Positions 51,715 to 61,012 are shown, numbered from the stretch's first letter. The stretch: 64,000 nucleotides of DNA from Paenibacillus zeirhizosphaerae (GCF_030705605.1 NZ_JAPCKK010000018.1:124001-188000); one strand, 5' to 3'. A program made the numbers and translations. Notes: a model not told the origin generated them from the sequence alone.

Positions 51715-52578
51715 TCAACCGAGCAATTCCGTCGCTTTCGGCACCGCCGACAGTCCGATTTTTTGCTCAAAGCCTTGCTGCAGCAGTTGGGTAATGACGC
51801 CCGGAATTCCAGAGCAGACCTTGATGCCATTGATCATCGTAACCGGCATAACTTCCTTCGTTGTGCTTGTAACGAATACCTCATCGGCTTCCATCAGCTC
51901 TTCAAGAGTAAAACCTGTCGTCCGGTAAGGAATGCCGCTCTGCTTCGCAAGCCGCTCTACCACCTGTTTCGTAATTCCGTCCAAAATCAAAGGACCATTC
52001 GGATGTGTAAGGATTACGCCCTTCTTGACGATCATCACATTGGATGCGGTGCATTCTGTCACCCGCCCGTCACGAATCAGGATGGCCTCCTGTGCCCCCG
52101 CATCCTCAGCCTCCTGCCGCGCCAGTGTATTCGCCAGCAGATTCAACGATTTGATATGGCATTTGTTCCATCGCTCATCATCCAATGTAATCGCGGTTAT
52201 GCCTTGCTTCAACTGTTCGACAGGACGCGCAACCTCCTCACAGTAGCCGAGCATCACCGGCTCAGCCGATGCGGGAAAGAGATGCGACCGCTTGGCTGCG
52301 CCCCGCGTAATCTGCAGGTACAGAATTCCGTCCTTCTCTCCGAACGTGTCTGCCAGGGAATTCAGCATGCCGGACAGCTCTGACTCGCTCCATGGCAGTG
52401 TAATTCTAATTTCGCGCAGACTTTTGAAGAGCCTGCTAAGATGAGCCTGCTCTTCAAACAGCCTGCCGTTATAAATTCGGAATACTTCATAAATGCCGTC
52501 ACCGAAATAGTAGCCGCGGTCCAGGTAAGAGACCTGAATTTCATTTTCCTGCACGAGCCTACCGTTCCATAAAAACAT
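51715..52578 (-). CDS. dat: D-amino-acid transaminase
   Basis: The 287-residue class IV aminotransferase starts MFLWNGRLVQENEIQVSYLD and has RGYYFGDGIYEVFRIYNG, the PLP lysine in CHIKSLNLLANTLA, and ILIRDGRVTECTASNVMIV. Length and the RGYYFGDGIYEV motif match Bacillus D-alanine aminotransferase, which makes D-glutamate or D-alanine for peptidoglycan. ATG at 52578 follows GGAGTGGAG; the frame stays open 24 codons upstream. It is monocistronic and converges with the DUF218 gene. Confidence 0.87.
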   Translation of the reverse strand: MFLWNGRLVQENEIQVSYLDRGYYFGDGIYEVFRIYNGRLFEEQAHLSRLFKSLREIRITLPWSESELSGMLNSLADTFGEKDGILYLQITRGAAKRSHLFPASAEPVMLGYCEEVARPVEQLKQGITAITLDDERWNKCHIKSLNLLANTLARQEAEDAGAQEAILIRDGRVTECTASNVMIVKKGVILTHPNGPLILDGITKQVVERLAKQSGIPYRTTGFTLEELMEADEVFVTSTTKEVMPVTMINGIKVCSGIPGVITQLLQQGFEQKIGLSAVPKATELLG

Positions 52579-52718
52579 GATCTCCACTCCTGTCATAGTG
52601 AATTTGTTGGCATTTGCCACGTACACTTTGCGGTTCCTCTCAGCAAGCAATTCATACTTTGTGCATAGTTGTGTAAATTCTGTATTTCTACTATTAAATT
52701 ATTTTTTACACGTCACCG

Positions 52719-52885
52719 TCAACTGTTAATTTCCGTGAAAGAAAAAAACTGAGCGGTTCGGAAAGCAAGCAACGGTCTGCTTATCGACGGAACCAGATAA
52801 AGTGCTAGGTTGGCAAGTTCATACATTTCATCGCCAGAAGCCGTATCCAATATCCCCTTGAGTCCAGGATGAGATATTTCGAAGG
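52719..52885 (-). pseudogene. Possible short coding remnant
   Basis: A minus-strand frame without a start reads HPGLKGILDTASGDEMYELA then NLALYLV, protein-like text ended by TGA at 52719. The rest of the gap 52579-53080 shows no gene. Family not recognised; it may be chance. Confidence 0.25.
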
Positions 52886-53080
52886 ATTATACCCCGAGAT
52901 TCTCCCAGTTTGCTAGATTGCTCCCTTCGTCATATAATCAGCTTTAGGCAACTTTCATTAGTATTATCGAATTTGCTTCGGCTTGACTGCTATCATTCTT
53001 GCATTACAATCAGAAAAATCGTAATAGAGCCTAACGGCATTGTACATGCCCCACATTCTTCCTTGATTGTGTAAAAACAT

Positions 53081-53109
53081 TTGACCCGCGTTATCCATAT
53101 GGTTATATT
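53081..53109 (+). promoter_or_regulatory. Sigma-A promoter of receptor-peptide cassette 2
   Basis: TTGACC (53081-53086), a 17-nt spacer and TATATT (53104-53109), with an overlapping TATAAT at 53115. It lies 38 bp before the TTG start. Confidence 0.75.
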
Positions 53110-53146
53110 TGTAATATAATAGCAATATTTATCAGGGGTGGTTTAT

Positions 53147-54541
53147 TTGAATGATACAACCACGATTCTCTCCAAAATGGAGGATTATATAAAACAGCAT
53201 TGCCTGAACATCACTCAGTTTGGCAAATTGGCAGGTTTAAATCCTGGCACGATGAGTGCTATTTTGAACGGCAACCGGGTGATGGCCGTCAATCAATTGG
53301 ACCGGATCACTGCAGCGCTGGCATTACCTGAAGGTTATTTCTATGAACAATATATCCAGGAACATTTAAATGAAGCATCCCCAAACTGGCGCAGAATCAG
53401 ACCTTTTTTGTACCGTTGTGCCGAAATGAATAAGCTCGAGTGCATCCGGCAGATACTGCAGCTCTTAATGGACAACCTGCTCTATTCCGCTCTGCTTTTT
53501 GAAACGGCGGAGGTGTTTTTTCAAGAGGCTAAAAAGGAAGCGGCCATCATTTTATTTGAAAGCGTGGCCGCAGGCGAGAGAAGCCAGTATTCGGAAAGGC
53601 TTGCCTTCTGCCAATATCGTCTCTTTAACCTCAAATTGGGAGACGACCAAACACAAAATTTACTGATTGCTCACCAATTTGAACCTTATGTAAATCGTCT
53701 TGACGAGATAGATCAATTGGATGCGCTTAAAGATTTGGCAAATACATACCGCTCCTTGCGGCAGTGGGACAAGGTTAACGAGCTGGCGCAGGAAATGGGC
53801 CACAAGGCACAGATTCAATACAATCTGGAACAGCGCCCAACTCGAAAAAAAAGCGAGGAAATCAAAAAAACATCGAGACCATTATTTGTCTATATTGCTT
53901 ACTCTAATTTGTTAAGAGCCGCTGTATGTGATGCGAGAAAAGATTTTGAGCAAGCGCTGCAATTTACCTCAGCCTATGCAGATTTAAGCTGGGTCAGAGA
54001 AACGGATGACGAAACTCTCCATTGGAAGAGTCTTTTTCAGCATTGGGCACAAGCCAATACTTATGTTAATAGATTAATGATGGGCGATATAAGCATACTT
54101 TCTGAATATGTGGAATATATTGAAGGCAAGAAGGAGATATTTTCAGAGCTCCTGAATATTGTGGAGGCGGCCAACCTCTACCATATCGATGTGGATCATA
54201 TCCTTAATCAGTTTAAGGATGCTGTACTGTCCGATGAACAGCAAGCATCGGCTGATATTTACACCAAGCAGGTCATCCCGGAACAATCCACACGCTTCTG
54301 GTATGAGCTTGCCAAGTATTACTTAAATCAAGGCTCCTATTCGGACGGTTTTAATTATTTGCTGAAATCTATGGAGAAGTCTGCCGAGATTAATAATAAA
54401 ACCGTTATTATCAACTGCGTAGGATTGTTTGAGCGCTTTAAAGACTTCGCGGTTGACGAAATCCAGCTCCAATATAAAAATTATATAAAAAAGGTGTGGG
54501 TAAAAAATGACAAAGGTGATTTCCCTGTTATTAATCGCTAG
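53147..54541 (+). CDS. RRNPP-like peptide receptor with N-terminal HTH (cassette 2)
   Basis: The 464-residue protein has an XRE-type helix-turn-helix (about 8-60, LNITQFGKLAGLNPGTMSAI, LNGNRVMAVNQLDRITAALA) and a long helical TPR region (about 75-460). TTG at 53147 sits 5 nt after GGGGTGG; a GTG three codons earlier is inside that site. The architecture is that of AimR and related RRNPP regulators, whose DNA binding is altered by an imported peptide. Its last 35 nt overlap a pro-peptide gene in another frame. It is paralogous to the cassette 1 receptor over its C-terminal half. No phage genes are near, so a host signalling role (Alo-like) is more likely than lysogeny control. Confidence 0.8.
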   Translation: MNDTTTILSKMEDYIKQHCLNITQFGKLAGLNPGTMSAILNGNRVMAVNQLDRITAALALPEGYFYEQYIQEHLNEASPNWRRIRPFLYRCAEMNKLECIRQILQLLMDNLLYSALLFETAEVFFQEAKKEAAIILFESVAAGERSQYSERLAFCQYRLFNLKLGDDQTQNLLIAHQFEPYVNRLDEIDQLDALKDLANTYRSLRQWDKVNELAQEMGHKAQIQYNLEQRPTRKKSEEIKKTSRPLFVYIAYSNLLRAAVCDARKDFEQALQFTSAYADLSWVRETDDETLHWKSLFQHWAQANTYVNRLMMGDISILSEYVEYIEGKKEIFSELLNIVEAANLYHIDVDHILNQFKDAVLSDEQQASADIYTKQVIPEQSTRFWYELAKYYLNQGSYSDGFNYLLKSMEKSAEINNKTVIINCVGLFERFKDFAVDEIQLQYKNYIKKVWVKNDKGDFPVINR

Positions 54542-54614
54542 CCTTGCGCTTTTCCCGATCGTTCTGGCTCCAGGTGGATTCAGTCAAAAGGGCGAGCAAA
54601 TTGGGGGAGCGTAA
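54507..54614 (+). CDS. Exported signalling pro-peptide, cassette 2
   Basis: The 35-residue product starts MTKVISLLLIASLALFPIVL, a short basic start and hydrophobic signal, and ends APGGFSQKGEQIGGA. The gene begins 35 bp inside the receptor gene in a different frame, after AAGGTGTGGG, and ends at TAA 54612-54614, just before a terminator. The arrangement is the same as in cassette 1. The likely signal lies in the last 10 residues. It is shorter than usual gene-calling limits. Confidence 0.75.
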   Translation: MTKVISLLLIASLALFPIVLAPGGFSQKGEQIGGA

Positions 54615-54648
54615 ATACTTACTGTAATTTTATATTCACCTCATGTTC

Positions 54649-54698
54649 AAGAGACGGTTGGCAGAAATGCTTTGTATTCTGCCAAATCGTCTCTTTTT
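54649..54698 (+). terminator. Terminator of cassette 2
   Basis: AAGAGACG with inner TTGGCAGAA pairs with TTCTGCCAA and CGTCTCTT, followed by TTTTT. A second small hairpin without T-run (CGATTGCT / AGCAATCG, 54719-54737) follows. Confidence 0.88.
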
Positions 54699-54850
54699 GT
54701 TATAAACAAGTAAAAGGCCGATTGCTCGAAGCAATCGACTCTTCAGCGAGAAACTTTTGCCGGGTCACTCGCAATTTTATTTTAACCGCTAACACCTTTT
54801 TTTGCCCTCGCCTCTTTTTTGCAACCCAAATTTCCACTCATACCGGAGAA

Positions 54851-55855
54851 TTATCCCCCGATATGAGACATTTCTACTTTGGTTGAGCTGCTGTTCTGGC
54901 CTGTCTCGCGCTCCAGGGAATATCTGTCATGCCGGTTTGCCCAGATGGACGAAATGGAACCCTCCATCTCCTCATCGCTGTTCCCGGATCGCAGCAGGTG
55001 ACGAAGCGGATGCCCTTCCGATGCGAACAGGCAAGTATACAGCGTGCCGTCCGCAGACAGACGAGCACGGGTACAGGACGAACAAAAGGCCTGCGTAACC
55101 GACGAAATGAACCCCACCTCGCCCCCCCCATCCAGAAAACGATATCTTGTCGCGACTTCACCGATATAGTTCGGTTCAACCGGCTCAAGGGGCCAGCGCT
55201 CGCCGATTTGCTGCAGCAGCTCCTTCGTGCTGACCACATGCTCCCTGTTCCAACCGTTGCTGTTCCCGACATCCATATATTCAACCATCCGCAGAATATG
55301 ACCCTTATTCCGGAAATATTCAACCATGGGCAGCACAGCGCTGTCATTCACGCCCTTCTGCACCACCATGTTGACCTTCACGGACAGACCTGCTGCCGCG
55401 GCGGCATCTATACCTTCAAGCACGGGCAGCACCCGTCCTCTTCCCCCGTTCATGTACATAAATGTATCATCATCCAGCGCGTCTAGGCTCACCGTGATGC
55501 GATGCAGCCCAGCCTCCTTCAGCTTGTCTGCGTTTCTGGCCAAAAGGCTGCCGTTAGTCGTAAGCGAAATATCCTCCACATCCAGCGAGGCAAGCCTTGT
55601 AATAATCTCCGGTAAATCCTTACGCAGCAAGGGCTCCCCCCCGGTGATACGCAGCTTGCGCACCCCAAGGGAGACGAATATACGGGCCAGCCTGCTGATT
55701 TCTTCCGCTGTTAACATATGATCCTTGGGCAGGAATGCATAATCCTGGTCAAATATTTCCGCGGGCATGCAATAACGGCAACGAAAGTTGCAGCGGTCTG
55801 TGACCGAAATACGCAAATCGCGTAAATGCCTGCTGTGCTGATCGTATACAGTCAT
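54851..55855 (-). CDS. moaA: GTP 3',8-cyclase MoaA
   Basis: The 334-residue radical SAM protein has the N-terminal cluster motif [12 protein letters not shown] (Cys22, Cys26, Cys29), [12 protein letters not shown], and the C-terminal cluster [20 protein letters not shown]. It ends in Gly-Gly, the catalytic tail of MoaA. It carries out the first step of molybdenum cofactor synthesis. ATG has AAAAGGGG upstream. No other moa/moe gene is adjacent, so it is an isolated cofactor gene here, divergent from the metal transporter operon. Confidence 0.93.
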   Translation of the reverse strand: MTVYDQHSRHLRDLRISVTDRCNFRCRYCMPAEIFDQDYAFLPKDHMLTAEEISRLARIFVSLGVRKLRITGGEPLLRKDLPEIITRLASLDVEDISLTTNGSLLARNADKLKEAGLHRITVSLDALDDDTFMYMNGGRGRVLPVLEGIDAAAAAGLSVKVNMVVQKGVNDSAVLPMVEYFRNKGHILRMVEYMDVGNSNGWNREHVVSTKELLQQIGERWPLEPVEPNYIGEVATRYRFLDGGGEVGFISSVTQAFCSSCTRARLSADGTLYTCLFASEGHPLRHLLRSGNSDEEMEGSISSIWANRHDRYSLERETGQNSSSTKVEMSHIGG

Positions 55856-56034
55856 AGATATCCCCTTTTCTGCCGCTGCTTAAGCATCTCAGCTATTTAG
55901 TGTGTAATACTTCTAGCGTACCACAAGTTGCCCCGCCATGTCCCGGCAATATTGACAAAAAGACGGCTGCTCCCGGTAATGAAGTCATTCCCGATTATAG
56001 GGAATTAAGGTGGAGTTATAATCCATTTTCGGTG

Positions 56035-56063
56035 TTGTAAAATAGTAATAATTACGATAATAT
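56035..56063 (+). promoter_or_regulatory. Promoter of the nickel/metallophore-type ABC operon
   Basis: TTGTAA (56035-56040), a 17-nt spacer and TAATAT (56058-56063), 40 bp before the TTG start. The spacer is exactly covered by the first Zur-like box. Confidence 0.65.
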
Positions 56064-56083
56064 ATTAATCGTAATTATTACAT
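56043..56083. promoter_or_regulatory. Two Zur-like boxes
   Basis: Box 1 (56043-56057, TAGTAATAATTACGA) matches the Bacillus Zur core TCGTAATNATTACGA at 14 of 15 positions. Box 2 (56069-56083, TCGTAATTATTACAT) matches at 13 of 15. The whole forms a 14-bp perfect inverted repeat with a 9-nt centre (56045-56081). Boxes are 26 bp apart and overlap the promoter, as expected for zinc-dependent repression. Confidence 0.7.
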
Positions 56084-56102
56084 ATTTAGGAGGAGCCCTA
56101 TT

Positions 56103-57659
56103 TTGAGCACTGCACATCAATATAAACCTTTACTAGCCTTAATCGTCCTATTAGCCTGCGTCAGCCTGTTAGGTGCATGCGGACAAGCCGGGTCGAACAA
56201 TGAAAAAGCCTCAGCAGACAAGCATATCAGCTTTCTTTACAATTTCTCCACCCATTCTCTGGACCCGCACGTGGATTCCAGCTACATTCCGTTAAGAGCC
56301 GGCATCACAGAAACGCTGGTGCGGCTGGATGAGGACAAGCTGACTATAGCGCCATGGCTGGCCGAAAGCTGGAAAAGCCAGGACGGTCAGCATTGGACGA
56401 TCAAGCTGCGCGAGGATGTGACCTTCCAGAACGGCAGACCTATGACTGGCGATACTGTCAAAGCCTCTTTGGAACGAGCACTGGAGGAGAGCGTCGCCAT
56501 CCGGAATGCGTTAAAAATTGAATCGGTCCAGGCCGATGGATATGTGCTGAATATAACGACAACACAGCCTTTTCCCGAATTCGTGTCAGAGCTTGTCAAT
56601 CCAAATGTCTCCATCATCGATGTGACCGAGCCGGATATTGTCAATCATCCGATCGGTACAGGCCCTTTCAAGCTGGAGACCTTCACTCCTGGAAGCAAGC
56701 TGGAGCTGGAGCGCTACGATACATATTGGGGCGGGGCTTCGCCGCTGGATTCTGTAACCTTCGTTTTTAATGAAGATGCCAATGCCCGCTCTCTTGCCCT
56801 TAAGTCCGGACAAGTCGATATTGTGTACCGCCCAGAGGTGGAAAGCCTGGAATCGCTTGATCAGTCTGAAAGCATCAAAGTGGAATCCACGGCTACTTTC
56901 CGTGTGCATCAGCTTACCATGAACATGGAGCGCGAAAGCATGAAGGATGTGAATGTACGCCGCGCCATGGACGCGCTGATTAACCGCCAGGAAATTGTGG
57001 ATACCATTTTGCTCGGGTATGGAGAGCCTGCCATCGGTCCGTTCCTGCCTTCTCTGCCGTTTGCTCCAAGCTATGAAGACGGCAAAATAGAGAACGGACC
57101 GGAAGCAGCACTGCAGTATCTGAAACAAGTGGGCTACACACTTCAAAACGGCATCATGCAGAAGAACGGTAAACCCTTGCAATTGACGCTATTGACATAC
57201 TCGTCCAGGGCAGACCTGCCGCTCATTGCTCAGGTATTCCAGTCGGATGCCAAACGGATTGGGATCGATGTTCAGATTCAACAGATTGATACACCCGAGG
57301 AATATATGGCATCCAACCGGGACTGGGATCTGGCCACCTACAGCAATCTGACGGCTCCCCGCGGAGATGCCGGTTATTATTTGAATGCAACCTATCATCC
57401 GACAGGAGCCCTGAACTTCAGCGGAGCCTATGAAGAAGAGCTGACAGCGATTATTGACGAGCTTAACCTTACCGTCGAGCCCGAAGAACGCGCGCTGCTG
57501 GCTGAAAAAGCGGCAAATTATGTGCACAATAATGTGATTAATTCATTCGTCCTGCATCCCTCAACTATCGTTGCCTACAATGAGAATAAGGTTGCCAACT
57601 GGGTGACAACCAGAAGTGAATATTACATGATTACCAACAAGCTGGATGTGAAAGAATGA
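56103..57659 (+). CDS. nikA: Metal (nickel/opine-metallophore type) ABC transporter substrate-binding lipoprotein
   Basis: The 518-residue family 5 binding protein has lipobox LLGAC (about residue 26). The mature part reads FLYNFSTHSLDPHVDSSYIP, RAGITETLVRLDE and PWLAESWKS, as in NikA/CntA proteins that bind nickel or metal-opine complexes. TTG follows AGGAGGAG. It heads a five-gene operon with 4-bp overlaps. The Zur-like boxes before it suggest zinc starvation control, which fits CntA-type uptake of zinc with a staphylopine-like metallophore; the cntKLM biosynthesis genes are not in the window. Confidence 0.85.
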   Translation: MSTAHQYKPLLALIVLLACVSLLGACGQAGSNNEKASADKHISFLYNFSTHSLDPHVDSSYIPLRAGITETLVRLDEDKLTIAPWLAESWKSQDGQHWTIKLREDVTFQNGRPMTGDTVKASLERALEESVAIRNALKIESVQADGYVLNITTTQPFPEFVSELVNPNVSIIDVTEPDIVNHPIGTGPFKLETFTPGSKLELERYDTYWGGASPLDSVTFVFNEDANARSLALKSGQVDIVYRPEVESLESLDQSESIKVESTATFRVHQLTMNMERESMKDVNVRRAMDALINRQEIVDTILLGYGEPAIGPFLPSLPFAPSYEDGKIENGPEAALQYLKQVGYTLQNGIMQKNGKPLQLTLLTYSSRADLPLIAQVFQSDAKRIGIDVQIQQIDTPEEYMASNRDWDLATYSNLTAPRGDAGYYLNATYHPTGALNFSGAYEEELTAIIDELNLTVEPEERALLAEKAANYVHNNVINSFVLHPSTIVAYNENKVANWVTTRSEYYMITNKLDVKE

Positions 57660-58603
57660 TTCGAATTCTGGTGCGCAAATTTTCAGAAGTGTTCCTGTTT
57701 ATGCTCTTGATCACATTTATCAGCTTTCTGTTTATTCGTCTTGCTCCCGGTGATCCCGCACTAACGATTCTGAATGTGGACGAACTGTCTATAAGCCAAG
57801 AGCAGGTGGAGGCCCTGCGGGAAGAGATGGGCTTCAACAAGCCGCTCTTCGTCCAGTATGGCCTCTGGCTGCTTCATTTCGTGCAGCTCGATTTCGGGCA
57901 ATCCTATGTCACCGGCCAGCCGGTAATGGAGATGCTCCTAACGGGGCTGCCCGCCACACTGGAATTGACCACAGGCGCGCTGCTCGTCATGCTGCTCGTA
58001 TCGCTTCCGCTCGGATCGTTAGCTGCACTGTATCGCAACAGCTGGATAGACCAGATTAGCAGACTGGTATCCATTATCGGTGCGGCCATCCCAAGCTTCT
58101 GGCTGGGTCTAATCTTCATCGACCTGTTGGGAGTGCGTTTCGGTTGGTTGCCGACGATGGGGAGAGAAGGCTTCCCGTCCCTGATTCTTCCTTCCCTGAC
58201 ACTCGGACTTGCCATCTCAGGGGTATACGTGCGGCTGCTTCGCTCCAGTCTGCTCGACTCACTGAGCCAGGAATTCATTCGGGCGGCAAGAGCACGGGGG
58301 CTGTCCGAACAGCGTATCTTCGTGATGCATGCCTTCCGGCACAGCCTTCCGCCCGTTATTACCGTGTTCGGCGTCAGTCTCGGCAGCTTGATCGGCGGTG
58401 TGGTGGTAGTTGAGGTATTGTTCGCTTACCCGGGAATAGGAAAGCTTGTGGTAGACGCGATCAGGCAGCGGGATTACCCGCTGATTCAGGGTTACATCCT
58501 CATTATGGCAGCCATTGTGTTTGTAGTGAACACGGCCGTTGACCTGTCTTACCGTTATGTGAACCCGGAAATGAAGCTGAAAGAAAGAGAGGCACGGTCA
58601 TGA
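57656..58603 (+). CDS. nikB: Nickel/metallophore ABC transporter permease B
   Basis: The 315-residue permease of the DppB/NikB type has six helices, N-terminal IRLAPGDPALTIL and the EAA loop FIRAARARGLSEQRIFVMHAF. It overlaps both neighbours by 4 bp. It forms the membrane channel with the NikC-type permease. Confidence 0.87.
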   Translation: MIRILVRKFSEVFLFMLLITFISFLFIRLAPGDPALTILNVDELSISQEQVEALREEMGFNKPLFVQYGLWLLHFVQLDFGQSYVTGQPVMEMLLTGLPATLELTTGALLVMLLVSLPLGSLAALYRNSWIDQISRLVSIIGAAIPSFWLGLIFIDLLGVRFGWLPTMGREGFPSLILPSLTLGLAISGVYVRLLRSSLLDSLSQEFIRAARARGLSEQRIFVMHAFRHSLPPVITVFGVSLGSLIGGVVVVEVLFAYPGIGKLVVDAIRQRDYPLIQGYILIMAAIVFVVNTAVDLSYRYVNPEMKLKEREARS

Positions 58604-59448
58604 AAGCTCTGTCTCTGCGTATTATGGGAATAAAAAAATTAAACTGGCAAGCCGTTATTGCACTGCTGTTCGTACTAGTCGTTGCAGCGCTATCCCTCTA
58701 TGCTTTTGCGTATTTGCGGCATGACCCGACCATGACCGATCTGAGTAAGCGTCTGCTCGAACCCAGCCTGCAGCATCCGCTCGGAACCGATCATCTGGGG
58801 CGTGACGTATTAACCCGGCTACTGCTGGGAGGCCGGCAGACGATCGGCTACAGCCTGCTGGCTCTGGCAGCAGCGCTGCTGCTCGGAGTTCCGTTCGGTC
58901 TGATTTCCGGTTACTGGCGCGGCTGGACCGACCGGATCTTCATGCGTGTTGCCGATGGGTTTCTCGCATTTCCGGACACCATCGTCGCGATTGTTCTCAG
59001 CGGCCTGCTTGGTGCGGGAATCGGCAATCTGGTGCTCGCCATCGTCATCGTGAAATGGGTGAGCTATGCGCGGCTTGTTCGCAGTACGGTCCTTGCCGAA
59101 TCACAGAAGGATTACGTGCTCATCGCCCGCATGAACGGCTTATCCTCCGCTGGCATCATGCGCAAGCATCTTTTTCCCCATATCATAGGCAATGTGCTCG
59201 TGCTGGCAAGTCTGGATCTCGGCAAAATCATTCTGCTGATCTCCGCCTTCTCCTACATCGGGCTCGGGGTACAGCCACCGGCGGCTGAATGGGGTGCGAT
59301 GCTTAACGACTCACGGCCATATTTTCAGTCCAAGCCCGAATTAATGATCTACCCGGGCCTGGCGATTGTCGTCGTGGTCCTGCTGGCCAATATGCTGGGG
59401 GATGATTTGCGTGACCGTTTTGATGTGAAAAAGGAGGTGCGATCATGA
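58600..59448 (+). CDS. nikC: Nickel/metallophore ABC transporter permease C
   Basis: The 282-residue DppC/NikC-type permease has the N-terminal motif HPLGTDHLGRDVLTRLLLGG and the EAA loop YVLIARMNGLSSAGIMRKHL, with about six helices. It is coupled to nikB and nikD by 4-bp overlaps. Confidence 0.87.
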   Translation: MKALSLRIMGIKKLNWQAVIALLFVLVVAALSLYAFAYLRHDPTMTDLSKRLLEPSLQHPLGTDHLGRDVLTRLLLGGRQTIGYSLLALAAALLLGVPFGLISGYWRGWTDRIFMRVADGFLAFPDTIVAIVLSGLLGAGIGNLVLAIVIVKWVSYARLVRSTVLAESQKDYVLIARMNGLSSAGIMRKHLFPHIIGNVLVLASLDLGKIILLISAFSYIGLGVQPPAAEWGAMLNDSRPYFQSKPELMIYPGLAIVVVVLLANMLGDDLRDRFDVKKEVRS

Positions 59449-60251
59449 TTTTATCCATTAAACAATTATCTGTCCGCAGCCGTGAGAGAACACTTATTCA
59501 TGACGTATCGCTTTCCGTTCAGAAGGGAGAGTGGTTCGCTCTGGTCGGTCAAAGCGGGAGCGGGAAAAGCCTGCTCTCGCAGGCTATCGGACAAATGCTG
59601 CCTCCAAATTTGCAGGCGGACGGCCAAATTCTCTTCCAGAGACAGGATCTGCTGAAACTGCCATCATCACAGGCACGATCCATACGAGGCCGCAGGCTGT
59701 CTTACACCTTTCAGGATTACCAAGGCTCCTTTACTCCGTTTCGGACCCTTGGCCAACATTTTGACGAATACCAGAAGGCACACGGTGAAGCTTCAACCGG
59801 AGTACGCAAGAAACAGACCATAGAAGCACTCCAATCGGTCGGATTGGAGGAGCACCTCCTCTCCCGCTATCCGTTTCAGTTGAGTGGAGGACAGCTTCAG
59901 CGTGCATCTATTGCCATCGCGCTCCTGCTGTCGCCGGATCTGCTTATTGCGGATGAAGTCACGACAGCGCTGGACAGTGTGTCCGGTCATCGGATTCTCC
60001 AACTGCTTGCCGATAAACAACGCCAGACCGGTTGCGCCATCCTATTCATTACCCACGACTGGCGGCATGTCAGACGTTATGCCCAGCGTATCGCTGTGAT
60101 GAAAGAAGGAGAAATTGTGGAATCTGGAAGCAGGCACCACATCTTGGACCAGCCGCAGCATGATTACACCCGGCAGCTCATCCAGGCTGCACCTGTATTA
60201 CCTGTGCCGAAGAACACCTTGTCTGCTGGTCTGATGGAGGTGGAGCAATGA
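59445..60251 (+). CDS. nikD: Nickel/metallophore ABC transporter ATPase D
   Basis: The 268-residue ABC ATPase has Walker A GQSGSGKSLL, signature LSGGQLQRASIAIALL and Walker B LLIADEVTTALDSVSG. The usual EPT after Walker B is EVT here, which still keeps the catalytic Glu. It powers uptake together with the next ATPase. It is coupled to both neighbours by 4-bp overlaps. Confidence 0.87.
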   Translation: MILSIKQLSVRSRERTLIHDVSLSVQKGEWFALVGQSGSGKSLLSQAIGQMLPPNLQADGQILFQRQDLLKLPSSQARSIRGRRLSYTFQDYQGSFTPFRTLGQHFDEYQKAHGEASTGVRKKQTIEALQSVGLEEHLLSRYPFQLSGGQLQRASIAIALLLSPDLLIADEVTTALDSVSGHRILQLLADKQRQTGCAILFITHDWRHVRRYAQRIAVMKEGEIVESGSRHHILDQPQHDYTRQLIQAAPVLPVPKNTLSAGLMEVEQ

Positions 60252-61012
60252 TGAGCCTCTTAGTCGTGGACCGTCTGACCAAATCTTATCGGGAGGGAAA
60301 GACGGCGGTGAACGCCCTCTCTTTCCATCTTAATCAAGGGGAATGCCTCGGGCTGGTCGGGGAAAGCGGGTGTGGCAAGAGCACCTTAGCCCGTTGTCTG
60401 CTGCGTATCGAAGCCATCGACAGCGGTTCCATTATACTGAACGGACAGCCGATAGAGCACCTTAACGAGCGTAAGCTGAAGCCTTACCGGAGACATATGC
60501 AGATGGTGTTCCAAAATCCGTCGGCTGCACTTAACGCGAAGCTGAAAATCAAGGATTCCCTGATAGATCCTTATGAACAGTTCCACCATCAGCTAAAGCT
60601 GAAGCATTTCGTGTTCACCTCCAAGGCTGCTTATATCAAGCAATTGCTCGAAGCCGTTGAACTGCCGGAAGCACTCGCAGATCGTTACCCTCATGAGTTG
60701 AGCGGCGGACAGCGCCAGCGGGTAACCATTGCCAGAGCCATCAGTATTGAACCGAAAATCCTTGTGCTTGATGAGCCTACGGCAAGCCTGGATGTTATTT
60801 CACAGGGAGCGGTGCTCAAGTTATTAACATCACTGCGGACCCATTTGAATCTGTCCTATTTATTTATTTCTCATGACCTTGCCGCTGTACACCAAATGAG
60901 CCAGCGTATCCTTGTTATGAAGGAAGGCTGGCTCGTGGATCAGTTCAACCGGGACCATTTATTTCATGAAAATCGTCATCCATATACGCAAGAGTTGATT
61001 TCGATTTTTTAA
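60248..61012 (+). CDS. nikE: Nickel/metallophore ABC transporter ATPase E
   Basis: The 254-residue ATPase has Walker A GESGCGKSTLARC, signature LSGGQRQRVTIARAI and Walker B ILVLDEPTASLD, with the oligopeptide/nickel-type MVFQNPSAALN Q-loop. It is the last gene of the operon. No efflux gene of the cntF type follows; a long imperfect inverted repeat (ATAGGAGG / CCTCCTAT, 61018-61080) lies downstream instead of a classic terminator. Confidence 0.87.
   Translation: MMSLLVVDRLTKSYREGKTAVNALSFHLNQGECLGLVGESGCGKSTLARCLLRIEAIDSGSIILNGQPIEHLNERKLKPYRRHMQMVFQNPSAALNAKLKIKDSLIDPYEQFHHQLKLKHFVFTSKAAYIKQLLEAVELPEALADRYPHELSGGQRQRVTIARAISIEPKILVLDEPTASLDVISQGAVLKLLTSLRTHLNLSYLFISHDLAAVHQMSQRILVMKEGWLVDQFNRDHLFHENRHPYTQELISIF

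Noticed and set aside
49792..54614. Arbitrium lysis-lysogeny module of a prophage
   Set aside because: Receptor-peptide layout is similar, but no integrase, repressor, capsid or tail genes surround it; host metabolic genes do.
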